From NCBI RefSeq assembly GCF_014196715.1, contig NZ_JACIEF010000003.1, positions 1,021,874 to 1,085,873 of the forward strand: a stretch of 64,000 nt of DNA. The letters run 5' to 3'. The notes under the pieces are model-generated. The model saw only the letters and a list, made by a program, of their open reading frames with translations, was not told the origin of the DNA and searched no databases. Made by a program: the position numbers and the translations under genes. The DNA comes from Pedobacter zeae (GTDB lineage: Bacteria > Bacteroidota > Bacteroidia > Sphingobacteriales > Sphingobacteriaceae). Shown one piece after another: positions 55,813 through 63,379 of this stretch. Each line of letters opens with the position of its first letter. The stretch's first letter is position 1.

Positions 55813-56319
55813 TTAATGTTTGCTGTGGTCGTGTTCTGCAACGGGCGAAGCCGGCTTCAGGTTAAACTTTTCCAGGTAAGCATCTGATTCTTCAAGGGCC
55901 TGTTTGTATTCGCCATCGAGCTTTTTGATCTTGGTCATTTCGTTCTGGAAATACTTTATAGCCTCTGCATTGCTCTTTCCCTCAATATCTGGCTGGAAAG
56001 CATGCATCCAATCCATCATATTATCATCTGCCTTGATTAGCCTGGCGATCAATAAATTGATTTTGTTTTTTTCCTCAGCGGTATCAAGGTCTGGTCTGCC
56101 CGTCTTTATTTCCTTTAATTTTACTTTGGAAAGGGTATCCAGGGCCATCCTGTTCTTTACCGCCTTTTCTCCATCTTCCATAACCTTATCGTGCAGGTCC
56201 ATCACTTCCTGGCGGAAGACCTTATAGTCTGGTTCATTTTTACATCCAATAGTCATTACTACTACACCTAGTGTCAACATGGCGGCTGCTCCGCTGCATT
56301 TTTTGATCAGTTTTCTCAT
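55813..56319 (-). CDS. Helical lipoprotein with a histidine-rich tail
   Basis: A 168-residue lipoprotein with the lipobox VMTIGCKN (about C26). The mature part is almost all charged helix, with DNMMDWMHAFQPDIEGKS near residue 100 and a second helix to residue 150. The last residues are AEHDHSKH, a likely metal-binding tail. I do not know a defined function; similar small helical proteins of Bacteroidota appear in metal-related operons. Its position just before the SCO gene suggests a periplasmic copper buffer. Confidence 0.75.
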   Translation of the reverse strand: MRKLIKKCSGAAAMLTLGVVVMTIGCKNEPDYKVFRQEVMDLHDKVMEDGEKAVKNRMALDTLSKVKLKEIKTGRPDLDTAEEKNKINLLIARLIKADDNMMDWMHAFQPDIEGKSNAEAIKYFQNEMTKIKKLDGEYKQALEESDAYLEKFNLKPASPVAEHDHSKH

Positions 56320-56351
56320 ATCGTTAAATTTTGTTTCAATTATTTTATCAT

Positions 56352-57278
56352 TTAAAATGGAATGCTCATGTGTACCATCAGGCGGTTTCCGGCATATACC
56401 CTTCCACCTGCAAGATCCTGCGACCTGACGTTCTGGTAGTTGGCTCCTACAGATAACCGCTTCATTGTAAGCTCTACGCCTGCAACTGCAGAGAAAGAAT
56501 AGCCACCAGATACATCTACCGTATATTTTTTGTTTTCAACATCTTTTTCTGCAGTCTCATATAGTATCCCGGCATTTGGAGCCAATGTTAGGGTATTGGC
56601 TACCCGAAACTTATAATAGACGAGTGCATTTGCTGTAAACTTATTACCATAACGGTAGGCATACCTGTTTTCGGTATTTAGTTTATAATTGGCGTTCAGG
56701 TTTAGTCCAAGGTCATTGTAGCGGATATCGTAGGCTGCGTTGACCGTAAAATCGGTACTTGCTGTGCCCAGCTGAAAATTGTTTGGAGATTCCTGGACCA
56801 CCAGGCGCTCGGTTGGCTCGTATTTTCCGCTAGGAACTTTGATTCCTGCCCCTACCCAAAGGGATTGTACAAGCAGTTTTTTGCCAAGGGTTCCGCTGTG
56901 GTTGATCAGGTTATAGTAACCCACCACCGCAATATCGCCAATTCCGTTCTTTTTGCCACTTGCTTCCTGGCTGTTACGCTCGTTGAAATTATAAGGTACA
57001 AAGGCCAAAACGCGGAACTTCTTTCCAAAATTCCATCCGCCCCAAAGCTCTGCGCTCTGATAGGTCTCATCGGCAGTCAAAGGTGTCCGCTCCCCCTGCG
57101 GGCCAAGGTGGGTCTGGAGTGATTTGTATTGATAACGCAGTCCGAGAAACCGTTTGTTATATTCTGGTAAGATCCCGATGTAGTAGCTGCCTACCCCACA
57201 ACCGCAGATATCGCAGGCCAGTGATGGAAGTGTAAGCACCATCAGAAAAAAAACTGTTATTATTTTTTTTATACTCAT
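56352..57278 (-). CDS. Outer-membrane beta-barrel protein with CDICGCG motif
   Basis: A 308-residue exported protein. The signal peptide ends near PSLA (residue 21) and the mature N-terminus is CDICGCGVGSYYIG, three cysteines in seven residues that could bind a metal. The rest is a beta-barrel of the phenol-degradation MetA/transporter-like type with alternating aromatic strands (FLGLRYQYKSL, ELWGGWNFGKKFRVLAFVPY, SVGANYQNVRSQDL) and a C-terminal VHMSIPF. It lies between the first MbnH-like gene and the lipoprotein gene. A role in copper passage across the outer membrane is inferred from context only. Confidence 0.75.
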   Translation of the reverse strand: MSIKKIITVFFLMVLTLPSLACDICGCGVGSYYIGILPEYNKRFLGLRYQYKSLQTHLGPQGERTPLTADETYQSAELWGGWNFGKKFRVLAFVPYNFNERNSQEASGKKNGIGDIAVVGYYNLINHSGTLGKKLLVQSLWVGAGIKVPSGKYEPTERLVVQESPNNFQLGTASTDFTVNAAYDIRYNDLGLNLNANYKLNTENRYAYRYGNKFTANALVYYKFRVANTLTLAPNAGILYETAEKDVENKKYTVDVSGGYSFSAVAGVELTMKRLSVGANYQNVRSQDLAGGRVYAGNRLMVHMSIPF

Positions 57279-57286
57279 GCTAACTG

Positions 57287-58333
57287 TTATTGTTCGGCCA
57301 GGGCCGGATTGTTTATAAAAGTCTCATCGTTCAGTGTCGATAAGAATGCCAGTAGTTTGGTCTTGTCTGCATCGCTTAGGGAAATGCCCAGCCTGCCCCC
57401 GTTTTTTAGAGCTGGATCAAGGTTTGGCAAATCCTGTACTTGCGAATTATAATGTTCCAATACACCATCAAGGGTTAAAAACCTGCCATCATGCATGTAA
57501 GGTGCGGTATATTTCAGGTTTCTTAAAGAAGGAACCTTGAACTTGTACCGATCGGTTGCGATCAGTGTGGCGGTGTATAGCCCCTGGTCGTTTACCGGAC
57601 TCAAAGAAAGCCCGTTATTATGGAAAGACCCGTCGGTAAATAAAGGTTCACTGTGGCAGGAAGCACATTTCTCTTTAAATAGTGCATAGCCTTCCTGTTC
57701 CTGCGCGGTGAATGATACGCCCGCTTCCTTTCTGGTTACTTTGTCATATTTGGAATTGCTGCTGATGCACATTACCATGAACTGCGATAATGCTTTCATC
57801 ATCCTTGCAGTAGTGATTTCCTCCGTGCCGAAGGCATTCTTGAACATTGCCGTATATTTTGGCAAAAGCCTCAGTTTTGCCAGTACATTATCAACACGTT
57901 CATCCATTTCTTCGTGGGTGGTGATGGGCACAATGGGTTGCAGGTCGAGATCAAAAACACCTCCGCCCCACATAAAGGCTTTATTCCAGGGCAGGTTCAT
58001 AATTGGAGGAGAGTTCCGGGTACCCAAACGGTCATCTATGCCATGGCTCACGTCATGCCCGTGCTGTGTAAAAGCAGAAGACTGGATGTGGCAGGAGCCA
58101 CAGCTTATCGTATTGTTTCTAGACAGTCGCGCTTCATAGAACAGGCTGCGGCCCAGTTCAAAACCGGCTTTGGTTACCGGGTTTGCTGCCAGGTTGTAAA
58201 CTGGTTCCGGAAAATTTGCCGGTTTCTGAAAGCCGAGGAAAGTTTCGATCTGCGTTTCAACCACATCGCTCTTCTTGCAGGCGTAGACGAAAACACAGAT
58301 CAAAAAAATAATGATTAATTGCTTTTTGTTCAT
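57287..58333 (-). CDS. Di-haem cytochrome c peroxidase of the MauG/MbnH type (copy 1)
   Basis: A 348-residue lipoprotein (VFVYACKK, about C19) with two c-type haem sites, CGSCH (C78, C81, H82) and CASCH (about residue 226), as in bacterial cytochrome c peroxidases and MauG. Typical stretches are FELGRSLFYEARLSRNNTIS, AFTQHGHDVSHGIDDR, GRFLTLDGVLEHYN. The gene starts 5 bases after the MbnP-like gene at 58339, so the pair matches the mbnP-mbnH arrangement. There MbnH oxidises a tryptophan of MbnP to kynurenine to build a copper site. Whether this copy does the same or is a plain peroxidase is open. Confidence 0.9.
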   Translation of the reverse strand: MNKKQLIIIFLICVFVYACKKSDVVETQIETFLGFQKPANFPEPVYNLAANPVTKAGFELGRSLFYEARLSRNNTISCGSCHIQSSAFTQHGHDVSHGIDDRLGTRNSPPIMNLPWNKAFMWGGGVFDLDLQPIVPITTHEEMDERVDNVLAKLRLLPKYTAMFKNAFGTEEITTARMMKALSQFMVMCISSNSKYDKVTRKEAGVSFTAQEQEGYALFKEKCASCHSEPLFTDGSFHNNGLSLSPVNDQGLYTATLIATDRYKFKVPSLRNLKYTAPYMHDGRFLTLDGVLEHYNSQVQDLPNLDPALKNGGRLGISLSDADKTKLLAFLSTLNDETFINNPALAEQ

Positions 58334-58338
58334 GTCGC

Positions 58339-59184
58339 TTAGTTTTCGGTGTGGTCGTGCCTGAACATAGCGGTGAGGTTTTTTGCAACGCTTACGCTGT
58401 AATCGCTGAACATGACATTTGGATGGGCTGCAATACTAAAGCTGTTTGGGCCGTTAAATACCTTCATGGCATCTACAAAAAGGTGAACGTTGCTCTGCCT
58501 GTCCTTTCTCACTTTGGCAATACCGGCAGTAGTCAGATCAATGTTGATGATTTTGATGTTGTTGATCGTTGGGGCACTATACCCACCAAAGCCACCAATA
58601 TGGTACTTGAACTGTTTCTTGCCGGTCGGATCACCATTTACATCATCTGAAATTACGCTTGAATTGCCCTCGAAGCGGAAAAATATATACCCGGAATTCC
58701 ATCCCCAGTACATGCCGCCTGTATCATGGTCGGCAGAAGGATCCAGCACGCCGGTGCGCTTGTCAATCCCCATGGTACTGCGCAGGCTGTCAACCCCTAA
58801 GGTAAAAGTAAGCCTGGTATAATCGCCCTCGGGCACGCGTACCTTTGCAAAACGGGTAGCTTTATCAGACGATCTGATCAAAAAATAGCTACTGTCCTGT
58901 TTTACGGTATATTCCTTTCCATCTGCGGTAGCCACCTTGATGTTGCTGATAAAATATTGCAGCATTGATACAGTAAATTTTTCTCCCGCTGCGTTGGTAT
59001 AGGGCGTAGCAGTATTGTTCAAAGTGAGTGTGCGGTCGCCAATAATGTTATCGAACTCTACCGAAAAAGGCGCGAGGTTGCTTTCATTGAAGTTTGGGGT
59101 TACATCTTCACTTTTTTTGCATGAGCAGATCAGCAATATTGCTGAGCTTAAGAGAAGTGTAATGGTGTATTTGAATCTTATCAT
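58339..59184 (-). CDS. MbnP-like copper-binding lipoprotein (copy 1)
   Basis: A 281-residue lipoprotein with the lipobox LICSCKK (about C21). The mature part begins with FSVEFDNIIGDRTLTLN and FTVSMLQYFISNIKVATADG and has the hallmark GGMYWGWNSGYIFFRFEG of MbnP-family proteins, in which a tryptophan near this segment is turned into kynurenine and a copper ion is bound. Histidines in FKYHIGGFGG, SIAAHPN and the tail FRHDHTEN could be ligands. Its first four bases overlap the end of the upstream peroxidase gene (59181), showing tight coupling. Confidence 0.85.
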   Translation of the reverse strand: MIRFKYTITLLLSSAILLICSCKKSEDVTPNFNESNLAPFSVEFDNIIGDRTLTLNNTATPYTNAAGEKFTVSMLQYFISNIKVATADGKEYTVKQDSSYFLIRSSDKATRFAKVRVPEGDYTRLTFTLGVDSLRSTMGIDKRTGVLDPSADHDTGGMYWGWNSGYIFFRFEGNSSVISDDVNGDPTGKKQFKYHIGGFGGYSAPTINNIKIINIDLTTAGIAKVRKDRQSNVHLFVDAMKVFNGPNSFSIAAHPNVMFSDYSVSVAKNLTAMFRHDHTEN

Positions 59185-60281
59185 GGCAAATTGGGTTTGT
59201 TAAATTTTGTATTGCGGACGAATTGCTCATCCGTTAGTGTATTTAAAAAGGCTATGATATCGCTTTTGTCCTGTAGCGATAGTGGAATACCTGCCTCGCC
59301 GTTGTTTTGGAAAAGCAGTACATCTGTTGTGGGCGAAACCTGTATACCCTTGTTATAATGCTCGAGTACATCTTTTAGGGTTTTTATTCTTCCATCGTGC
59401 ATATAAGGCGCTGTAAGGGAAACGTTTCTGAGTGTTGGTGTTTTAAACTTTCCAAGATCAAGGAGATTGTAGGTAATTCTTGATCTTCCCTGGAAAAGGC
59501 CATCGAGCGAGGCATTGCTAAAATCCGAATCGATCCCGTTATTATGATAGCCGTCATCGGTAAAAAGTTCGCCCGAATGGCAACTACGGCATTTGGTATT
59601 AACCAGTGCCATTCCCCTGATTTCCGCATCAGTCAGCGCTGCACCGTTTTCTTTCCTGATATATTTATCATACCTGGAATTTGCGGAGATGAGTGTGCGT
59701 TCAAATTGGGCGAGGGCCTTTACGATACTGGCCGATTTTACACCGGTGCCAAATGCATCCTTAAAACGTTTCACATAATCGGGAATGGCCTTGAGCTCAT
59801 CTTCCAGTTCAGAAAGGTTTTGGTGCATCTCATCTTCGCTGGTGAGCGGTCCGAATGCTTGCGATTCCAGGTTGGTCGATCCACCATCCCAAAAAAGACC
59901 ACTTTTTGCCCAGGCCAGGTTAATCAGTGCAGGTGCATGGCGGGGCAATGGCTGCCCGGATTCGCCAATGTTGCTCCGTGCAACCCCATCGCTGAAAGCA
60001 AGCTCCTGACGATGGCAGGATGCGCACGACAGTTTGTTGCTTCCTGAAAGCCTCGTATCGTAAAAGAGCAGCCTTCCGAGTGCAACGCCCTGTTCGGTAA
60101 GCGGGTTATCGGGATCATCTGTCGCTTTAGGGAAATTCGAAGGGATATCAAGCCCTATTTTTTTGGGCAAGGTTTCCCCATCCATATCCTTTACCACGTC
60201 CTTTTTACAGGATGAAGCAAAGAATATGGCGGAAAACGCCACCAATGTGGCAAAGTCATGAAAAGACTTAAGACCTGCCAC
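59181..60281 (-). CDS. Di-haem cytochrome c peroxidase of the MauG/MbnH type (copy 2)
   Basis: A 366-residue lipoprotein (FFASSCKK, about C26) with two haem motifs, CASCH (about residue 94) and CRSCH (about residue 241). Other family marks are LGRLLFYDTRLSGSNKLSCA, LFWDGGSTNLESQAFGP, TPTLRNVSLTAPYMHDGRI. It is clearly related to copy 1 at 57287 but diverged, so this is an old duplication of the peroxidase-MbnP pair. It overlaps the next MbnP gene by four bases and starts 5 bases after the other MbnP gene. Confidence 0.9.
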   Translation of the reverse strand: MAGLKSFHDFATLVAFSAIFFASSCKKDVVKDMDGETLPKKIGLDIPSNFPKATDDPDNPLTEQGVALGRLLFYDTRLSGSNKLSCASCHRQELAFSDGVARSNIGESGQPLPRHAPALINLAWAKSGLFWDGGSTNLESQAFGPLTSEDEMHQNLSELEDELKAIPDYVKRFKDAFGTGVKSASIVKALAQFERTLISANSRYDKYIRKENGAALTDAEIRGMALVNTKCRSCHSGELFTDDGYHNNGIDSDFSNASLDGLFQGRSRITYNLLDLGKFKTPTLRNVSLTAPYMHDGRIKTLKDVLEHYNKGIQVSPTTDVLLFQNNGEAGIPLSLQDKSDIIAFLNTLTDEQFVRNTKFNKPNLP

Positions 60282-60286
60282 AGGTA

Positions 60287-61069
60287 TTATTGGGCAGATT
60301 TTACGGTAAATACCTTGCCCGAATAGTTTGCCGCCACTGCCGCCATAACCGTAGCCTGAGTTGCACCCACAACGGGTGTGCTCATGATATCAATACCATC
60401 GGTAATCCTGGTCACATCTGCATTCAGCAAAATCGCGGTCGATTTGGCCGAGCTGATGTGCAAAGCAGATGGCAGGTTAAGGGTAACTGTTTTAAAGTTG
60501 GTATTCAGGCCGGTTTCTACAACAATGGTTTTGGTGGTTGCTGCTTCTGTTACTTTTCCTTTAAGCGAAGAGAAGATGTAGCTGGTTGCCCACATCCATG
60601 AAACATTGGTCATTCCGTTAAGTTGCGAAAGCTCCCCCGCCTGGAGGCTAAGGTTATTGTTATATTTCTCCGGAACGCCTAGAGAAAAACGGATCGCTTT
60701 ATAATCTCCTGCCGGGATACCTGCAAGTTCAATGCTTTCCCTTTTGTTGGCAGGATAGATATAGGCACTGTTTGTTTCAGCGGCTTTGTTCTCTTCAATC
60801 AGGTAATAACTGTTGGGCACGGCATATTCTTCGCCATTTGCCTTAACCAGCACCACATTACTTACCCAATATCTTAGCTGGGTAAAGTTCCAGGTTTTGG
60901 TTCCTACCGTAAAATCTTTATCAAGTGCAAAATCTGATGTCCCAACAACGGCATCAAAAGTAAGGGTCGCCTTGCCTTCGGTTTCGTTAACAGGTGCCAA
61001 TTGGGCATCTTTTGAACATGAAGCAAATAGCAGCGCAGATAACAATATAATCGTTAAAAATTTTTTCAT
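60287..61069 (-). CDS. MbnP-like copper-binding lipoprotein (copy 2)
   Basis: A 260-residue lipoprotein with the lipobox LLFASCSKD (about C18). It shares the MbnP layout: ATLTFDAVVGTSDFALD, FTQLRYWVSNVVLVKANGEE, IPAGDYKAIRFSLGV and the aromatic segment NVSWMWATSYIFSSLKG. Compared with copy 1 the WGWNSGYIFF core reads WMWATSYIFS, so an asparagine is replaced by alanine. The C-terminal part has ADVTRITDGIDIMSTP and few histidines, unlike copy 1. It is probably the first gene of the main operon or follows the small gene at 61280. Confidence 0.8.
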   Translation of the reverse strand: MKKFLTIILLSALLFASCSKDAQLAPVNETEGKATLTFDAVVGTSDFALDKDFTVGTKTWNFTQLRYWVSNVVLVKANGEEYAVPNSYYLIEENKAAETNSAYIYPANKRESIELAGIPAGDYKAIRFSLGVPEKYNNNLSLQAGELSQLNGMTNVSWMWATSYIFSSLKGKVTEAATTKTIVVETGLNTNFKTVTLNLPSALHISSAKSTAILLNADVTRITDGIDIMSTPVVGATQATVMAAVAANYSGKVFTVKSAQ

Positions 61070-61279
61070 TTTTTAATATAATTCACTGGGGCACACTGAT
61101 TGTATGCCATGATGTTTAATGGTTGTAATTAATTTTGGGGAGAGCCTCCCCGGAAAGAAAATACAGGCCTAAACGCCAGCGACTGCCAAAGCAATGGCAA
61201 CGACTGATTAGCATGATACAGAAATGCCGGCGCACAGAAAATCACTGGCGCAGAGGACAAAAAAATAAAGCAATTGAAT

Positions 61280-61663
61280 TTAAGCCTGTAGGTTTAAGGC
61301 TTTTGGTGGTTGAAAAATAGAGAAGGCACGGTGTGTGGTGTTAAGCACCGGACGTTCTGGATAGATCGTCTTAACGGTTGGCCGTTTAAAGGTGAAAGAC
61401 GAGGCAACTGTTGGTAAGGCTTCCATGTAATGGCTGCGCTGGTTTTCCCTTTCCTGTTTTTTCTCCTTTTCTTCGGCCTGCTTTAGTTTTTTCATGAGAA
61501 AGCACTTGCCATTACAATGCATCCACGGGCGGTTCTTGTTTTCGCATAGTTTTTCTGAAATATATTTCTGGTTTACCTCGAAACCGGCATAGATGAAAAA
61601 ACGCGAAAAATTGCATCCGATCAGCGCAAACAATAAAAATATGGCAACAAACCTGTTCAACAT
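61280..61663 (-). CDS. Small membrane-anchored cysteine protein upstream of the copper operon
   Basis: A 127-residue protein from the ATG at 61663 (MLNRFVAIFLLFALIGCNFS); the ATG at 61702 would run through a perfect promoter box and is rejected. One hydrophobic segment is followed by KYISEKLCENKNRPWMHCNG and KCFLMKKLKQAEEKEKK. The three cysteines C-x9-C-x3-C with nearby His and Met are a plausible soft-metal site, next to a charged coiled stretch. Similar small proteins occur beside metal genes in Bacteroidota, but I know no proven function. It lies 210 bases upstream of MbnP copy 2 on the same strand. Confidence 0.75.
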   Translation of the reverse strand: MLNRFVAIFLLFALIGCNFSRFFIYAGFEVNQKYISEKLCENKNRPWMHCNGKCFLMKKLKQAEEKEKKQERENQRSHYMEALPTVASSFTFKRPTVKTIYPERPVLNTTHRAFSIFQPPKALNLQA

Positions 61664-61670
61664 TTCGCTG

Positions 61671-61702
61671 CAAAGATAGGGATTAACAATTCCAAAAATC
61701 AA
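61671..61702 (-). promoter_or_regulatory. Promoter with perfect -7 box before the cysteine protein
   Basis: On the - strand TTG (61702-61700), 21 nt, then TATCTTTG (61678-61671), an exact TAnnTTTG. The box ends only 7 bases before the ATG at 61663, so the mRNA would be leaderless or nearly so. Confidence 0.6.
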
Positions 61703-61755
61703 AGAAAATGAATAAATTACCGTAAAAGTCCTTTTCGAAAAGCAGTTTTACCAGG

Positions 61756-62280
61756 TTATTTTGTAAAATGATGCTTTGTTTCTCTCCATTCCCAGGGTGC
61801 TACCGCACCAGCTTCTTGCCATAACCCTATTTTGTTTTTACTTGCTGTGATTTCCAGCTGCGCATATAGCGGATCGCTGGAATATTTTTTAAAATGCCAG
61901 GCCATGCCCCGTTTAATCATTTCCTGGTTAACCACCTGTTTGTTATGGTTAATTACTACAGCAATTAATCGTTTATAGCGGTCGTATTTTTGGCCCTGTA
62001 CGTTTACGACTTGTCCAAAACATAAATCAGACAAAGCTTTTTTCGCCTTATTGCCGTATGGTTGCGATTTGCTTTTCTCTGGGCAATCGATATGTGCCAA
62101 ACGGATTTTAATGGGCTGATGCCGGTACAGGACCTCCATGGTATCTCCATCTAAAATTCGTATGACCTTGGCGGTAAAAACAAGATTGCTGTCATTAATG
62201 TCCTTATGGTCTGCAGGCCGGATGAAACAGGACTGAAGCGTGAGCAATAACAGGAGCAGGCTTACTTTTCCCAGCCGCAT
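61756..62280 (-). CDS. Thermonuclease-like (SNase) secreted nuclease
   Basis: A 174-residue exported nuclease with a staphylococcal-nuclease OB fold that cuts DNA or RNA. The signal is lipoprotein-like (LLTLQSCFIRP, about C18). The fold shows VIRILDGDTMEVLY, then IRLAHIDCPEKSK with the catalytic arginine, aspartate and glutamate, and GQKYDRYKRLIAVV with the second arginine. The end has NQEMIKRGMAWHFKKYS and NKIGLWQE. Its start overlaps the end of the small gene at 62262 by 19 bases, so they are coupled. Confidence 0.9.
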   Translation of the reverse strand: MRLGKVSLLLLLLTLQSCFIRPADHKDINDSNLVFTAKVIRILDGDTMEVLYRHQPIKIRLAHIDCPEKSKSQPYGNKAKKALSDLCFGQVVNVQGQKYDRYKRLIAVVINHNKQVVNQEMIKRGMAWHFKKYSSDPLYAQLEITASKNKIGLWQEAGAVAPWEWRETKHHFTK

Positions 62281-62471
62281 AGTGTTTTTCCGTCTTTTTT
62301 AGCTTTTTCTATATCAATTGAAATAATCCTGTAAGTACAATTGCTTAAACCGCGGCATTTTGGACTGTTATGGTATTTTTTTGCACCAGGACTGTTGCAG
62401 ATGTATACAGTTGTGCTTTCTTTGCAGGTAATATTCGCCAGGAAAAAGAGGAGCAAGGAGAGTGTTTTCAT
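62262..62471 (-). CDS. Small cysteine-rich secreted protein coupled to the nuclease
   Basis: A 69-residue exported protein with signal peptide MKTLSLLLFFLANITC. The mature part has the pattern VYICNSPGAKKYH, KCRGLSNCTYRI, AKKDGKTLCGWE, with four cysteines and one histidine, which could form disulfides or bind zinc. I recall this small YH-x-C-x-GL-x-x-C domain as a separate Bacteroidota family, also fused to other proteins; its role is not known to me. It overlaps the nuclease gene by 19 bases and precedes it. Confidence 0.75.
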   Translation of the reverse strand: MKTLSLLLFFLANITCKESTTVYICNSPGAKKYHNSPKCRGLSNCTYRIISIDIEKAKKDGKTLCGWEK

Positions 62472-62499
62472 GATGAGGGGGTGGTTTAAGGAAAAATAA

Positions 62500-63369
62500 T
62501 TATGGTTTTTCTTTAATGAAATTATTGATTACAATTTCTACGTCGGAGGGCAGGCCTGTTGTTTGAAGCTCAAATTTCTTCACCTTCATGGCTTTAAACC
62601 AATCGCTCCAATATTGCTTAATCACATCTTCTTCGTAGGGATTTTGCTCAGAAGGATTGATCCCCAGAACAATAATCTCCAGATCTTTCAGATTATATTC
62701 GAAAGGAATAAAGCCAAGACCGTTTTTTTTGATAGTAGCAAGATAATTAGCAGAAGTAAGTTTTTTCGTTTTTATAAACGCAGGAGTAATATAAGAGCTT
62801 TTACCTCCATTTAAAAAGATACTTTTTTTATGGTACATATAACCATCGGTTAAGATTACCAAAATGTTTCTATGTTTTTCTTTAATGCAATAATTCTCGA
62901 CATTGTTTTTGAAGAATTTCCAAATGTCAGAACCCACATAGTGGCCACTTTTAATTGCATTTTGATAGATTTTCGAAGGAATTTCTGAAAAGTTCTTCTC
63001 TACATCCAGTATATTCATTCTATTAACAGATTTATCAAAATTTACCTTTAATTGTTGGCTTAGTTTATCAATGCCTGGCATTTTGGGGATTGGGTCAAAA
63101 AAGACCTGCATTTGGTCGTTGAGTAAAAGGACTTTTTTCTTTTTAATGTGATTAATAAATGCCTTTTCTACAGATTTGATGTATTGAAGATCTCTTTGAT
63201 AGATATCAAAATTCTTTTTAGGATCAATTCGATCTGATAAATCTAACAAAAAGCTAATATTGAGATTTTGTACTTTTGATTGCCCTGTTGTTGTTTTGCT
63301 TTCCATTTTAAAACTACTGGTAAATAAGAGGATTAAAATTAGTGGGCATAGTAATAATTTTACTTTCAT
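62500..63369 (-). CDS. Secreted protein with a von Willebrand A-like domain
   Basis: From the ATG at 63369 the protein has 289 residues with a signal peptide (MKVKLLLCPLILILL, to about residue 20); the ATG at 63432 would run into the upstream gene. A MIDAS-like motif is seen in ISFLLDLSDRIDPKKN (D-x-S at about residue 40) and a second vWA feature in NILVILTDGYMYHKK. The middle and end have no motif I recognise. It lies 10 bases downstream of the membrane/coiled-coil gene, so the two probably act together at the envelope. Confidence 0.65.
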   Translation of the reverse strand: MKVKLLLCPLILILLFTSSFKMESKTTTGQSKVQNLNISFLLDLSDRIDPKKNFDIYQRDLQYIKSVEKAFINHIKKKKVLLLNDQMQVFFDPIPKMPGIDKLSQQLKVNFDKSVNRMNILDVEKNFSEIPSKIYQNAIKSGHYVGSDIWKFFKNNVENYCIKEKHRNILVILTDGYMYHKKSIFLNGGKSSYITPAFIKTKKLTSANYLATIKKNGLGFIPFEYNLKDLEIIVLGINPSEQNPYEEDVIKQYWSDWFKAMKVKKFELQTTGLPSDVEIVINNFIKEKP

Positions 63370-63379
63370 GATAATTAAT

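Noticed and set aside
57708..58139. 143-codon + strand frame
   Set aside because: Antisense shadow of the first di-haem peroxidase gene.
59544..60047. 167-codon + strand frame
   Set aside because: Antisense to the haem peroxidase gene whose motifs are clear; a shadow of that coding sequence.
61135..61320. 61-codon + strand frame rich in arginine and lysine
   Set aside because: It overlaps the end of the better supported cysteine protein on the other strand and resembles no protein.
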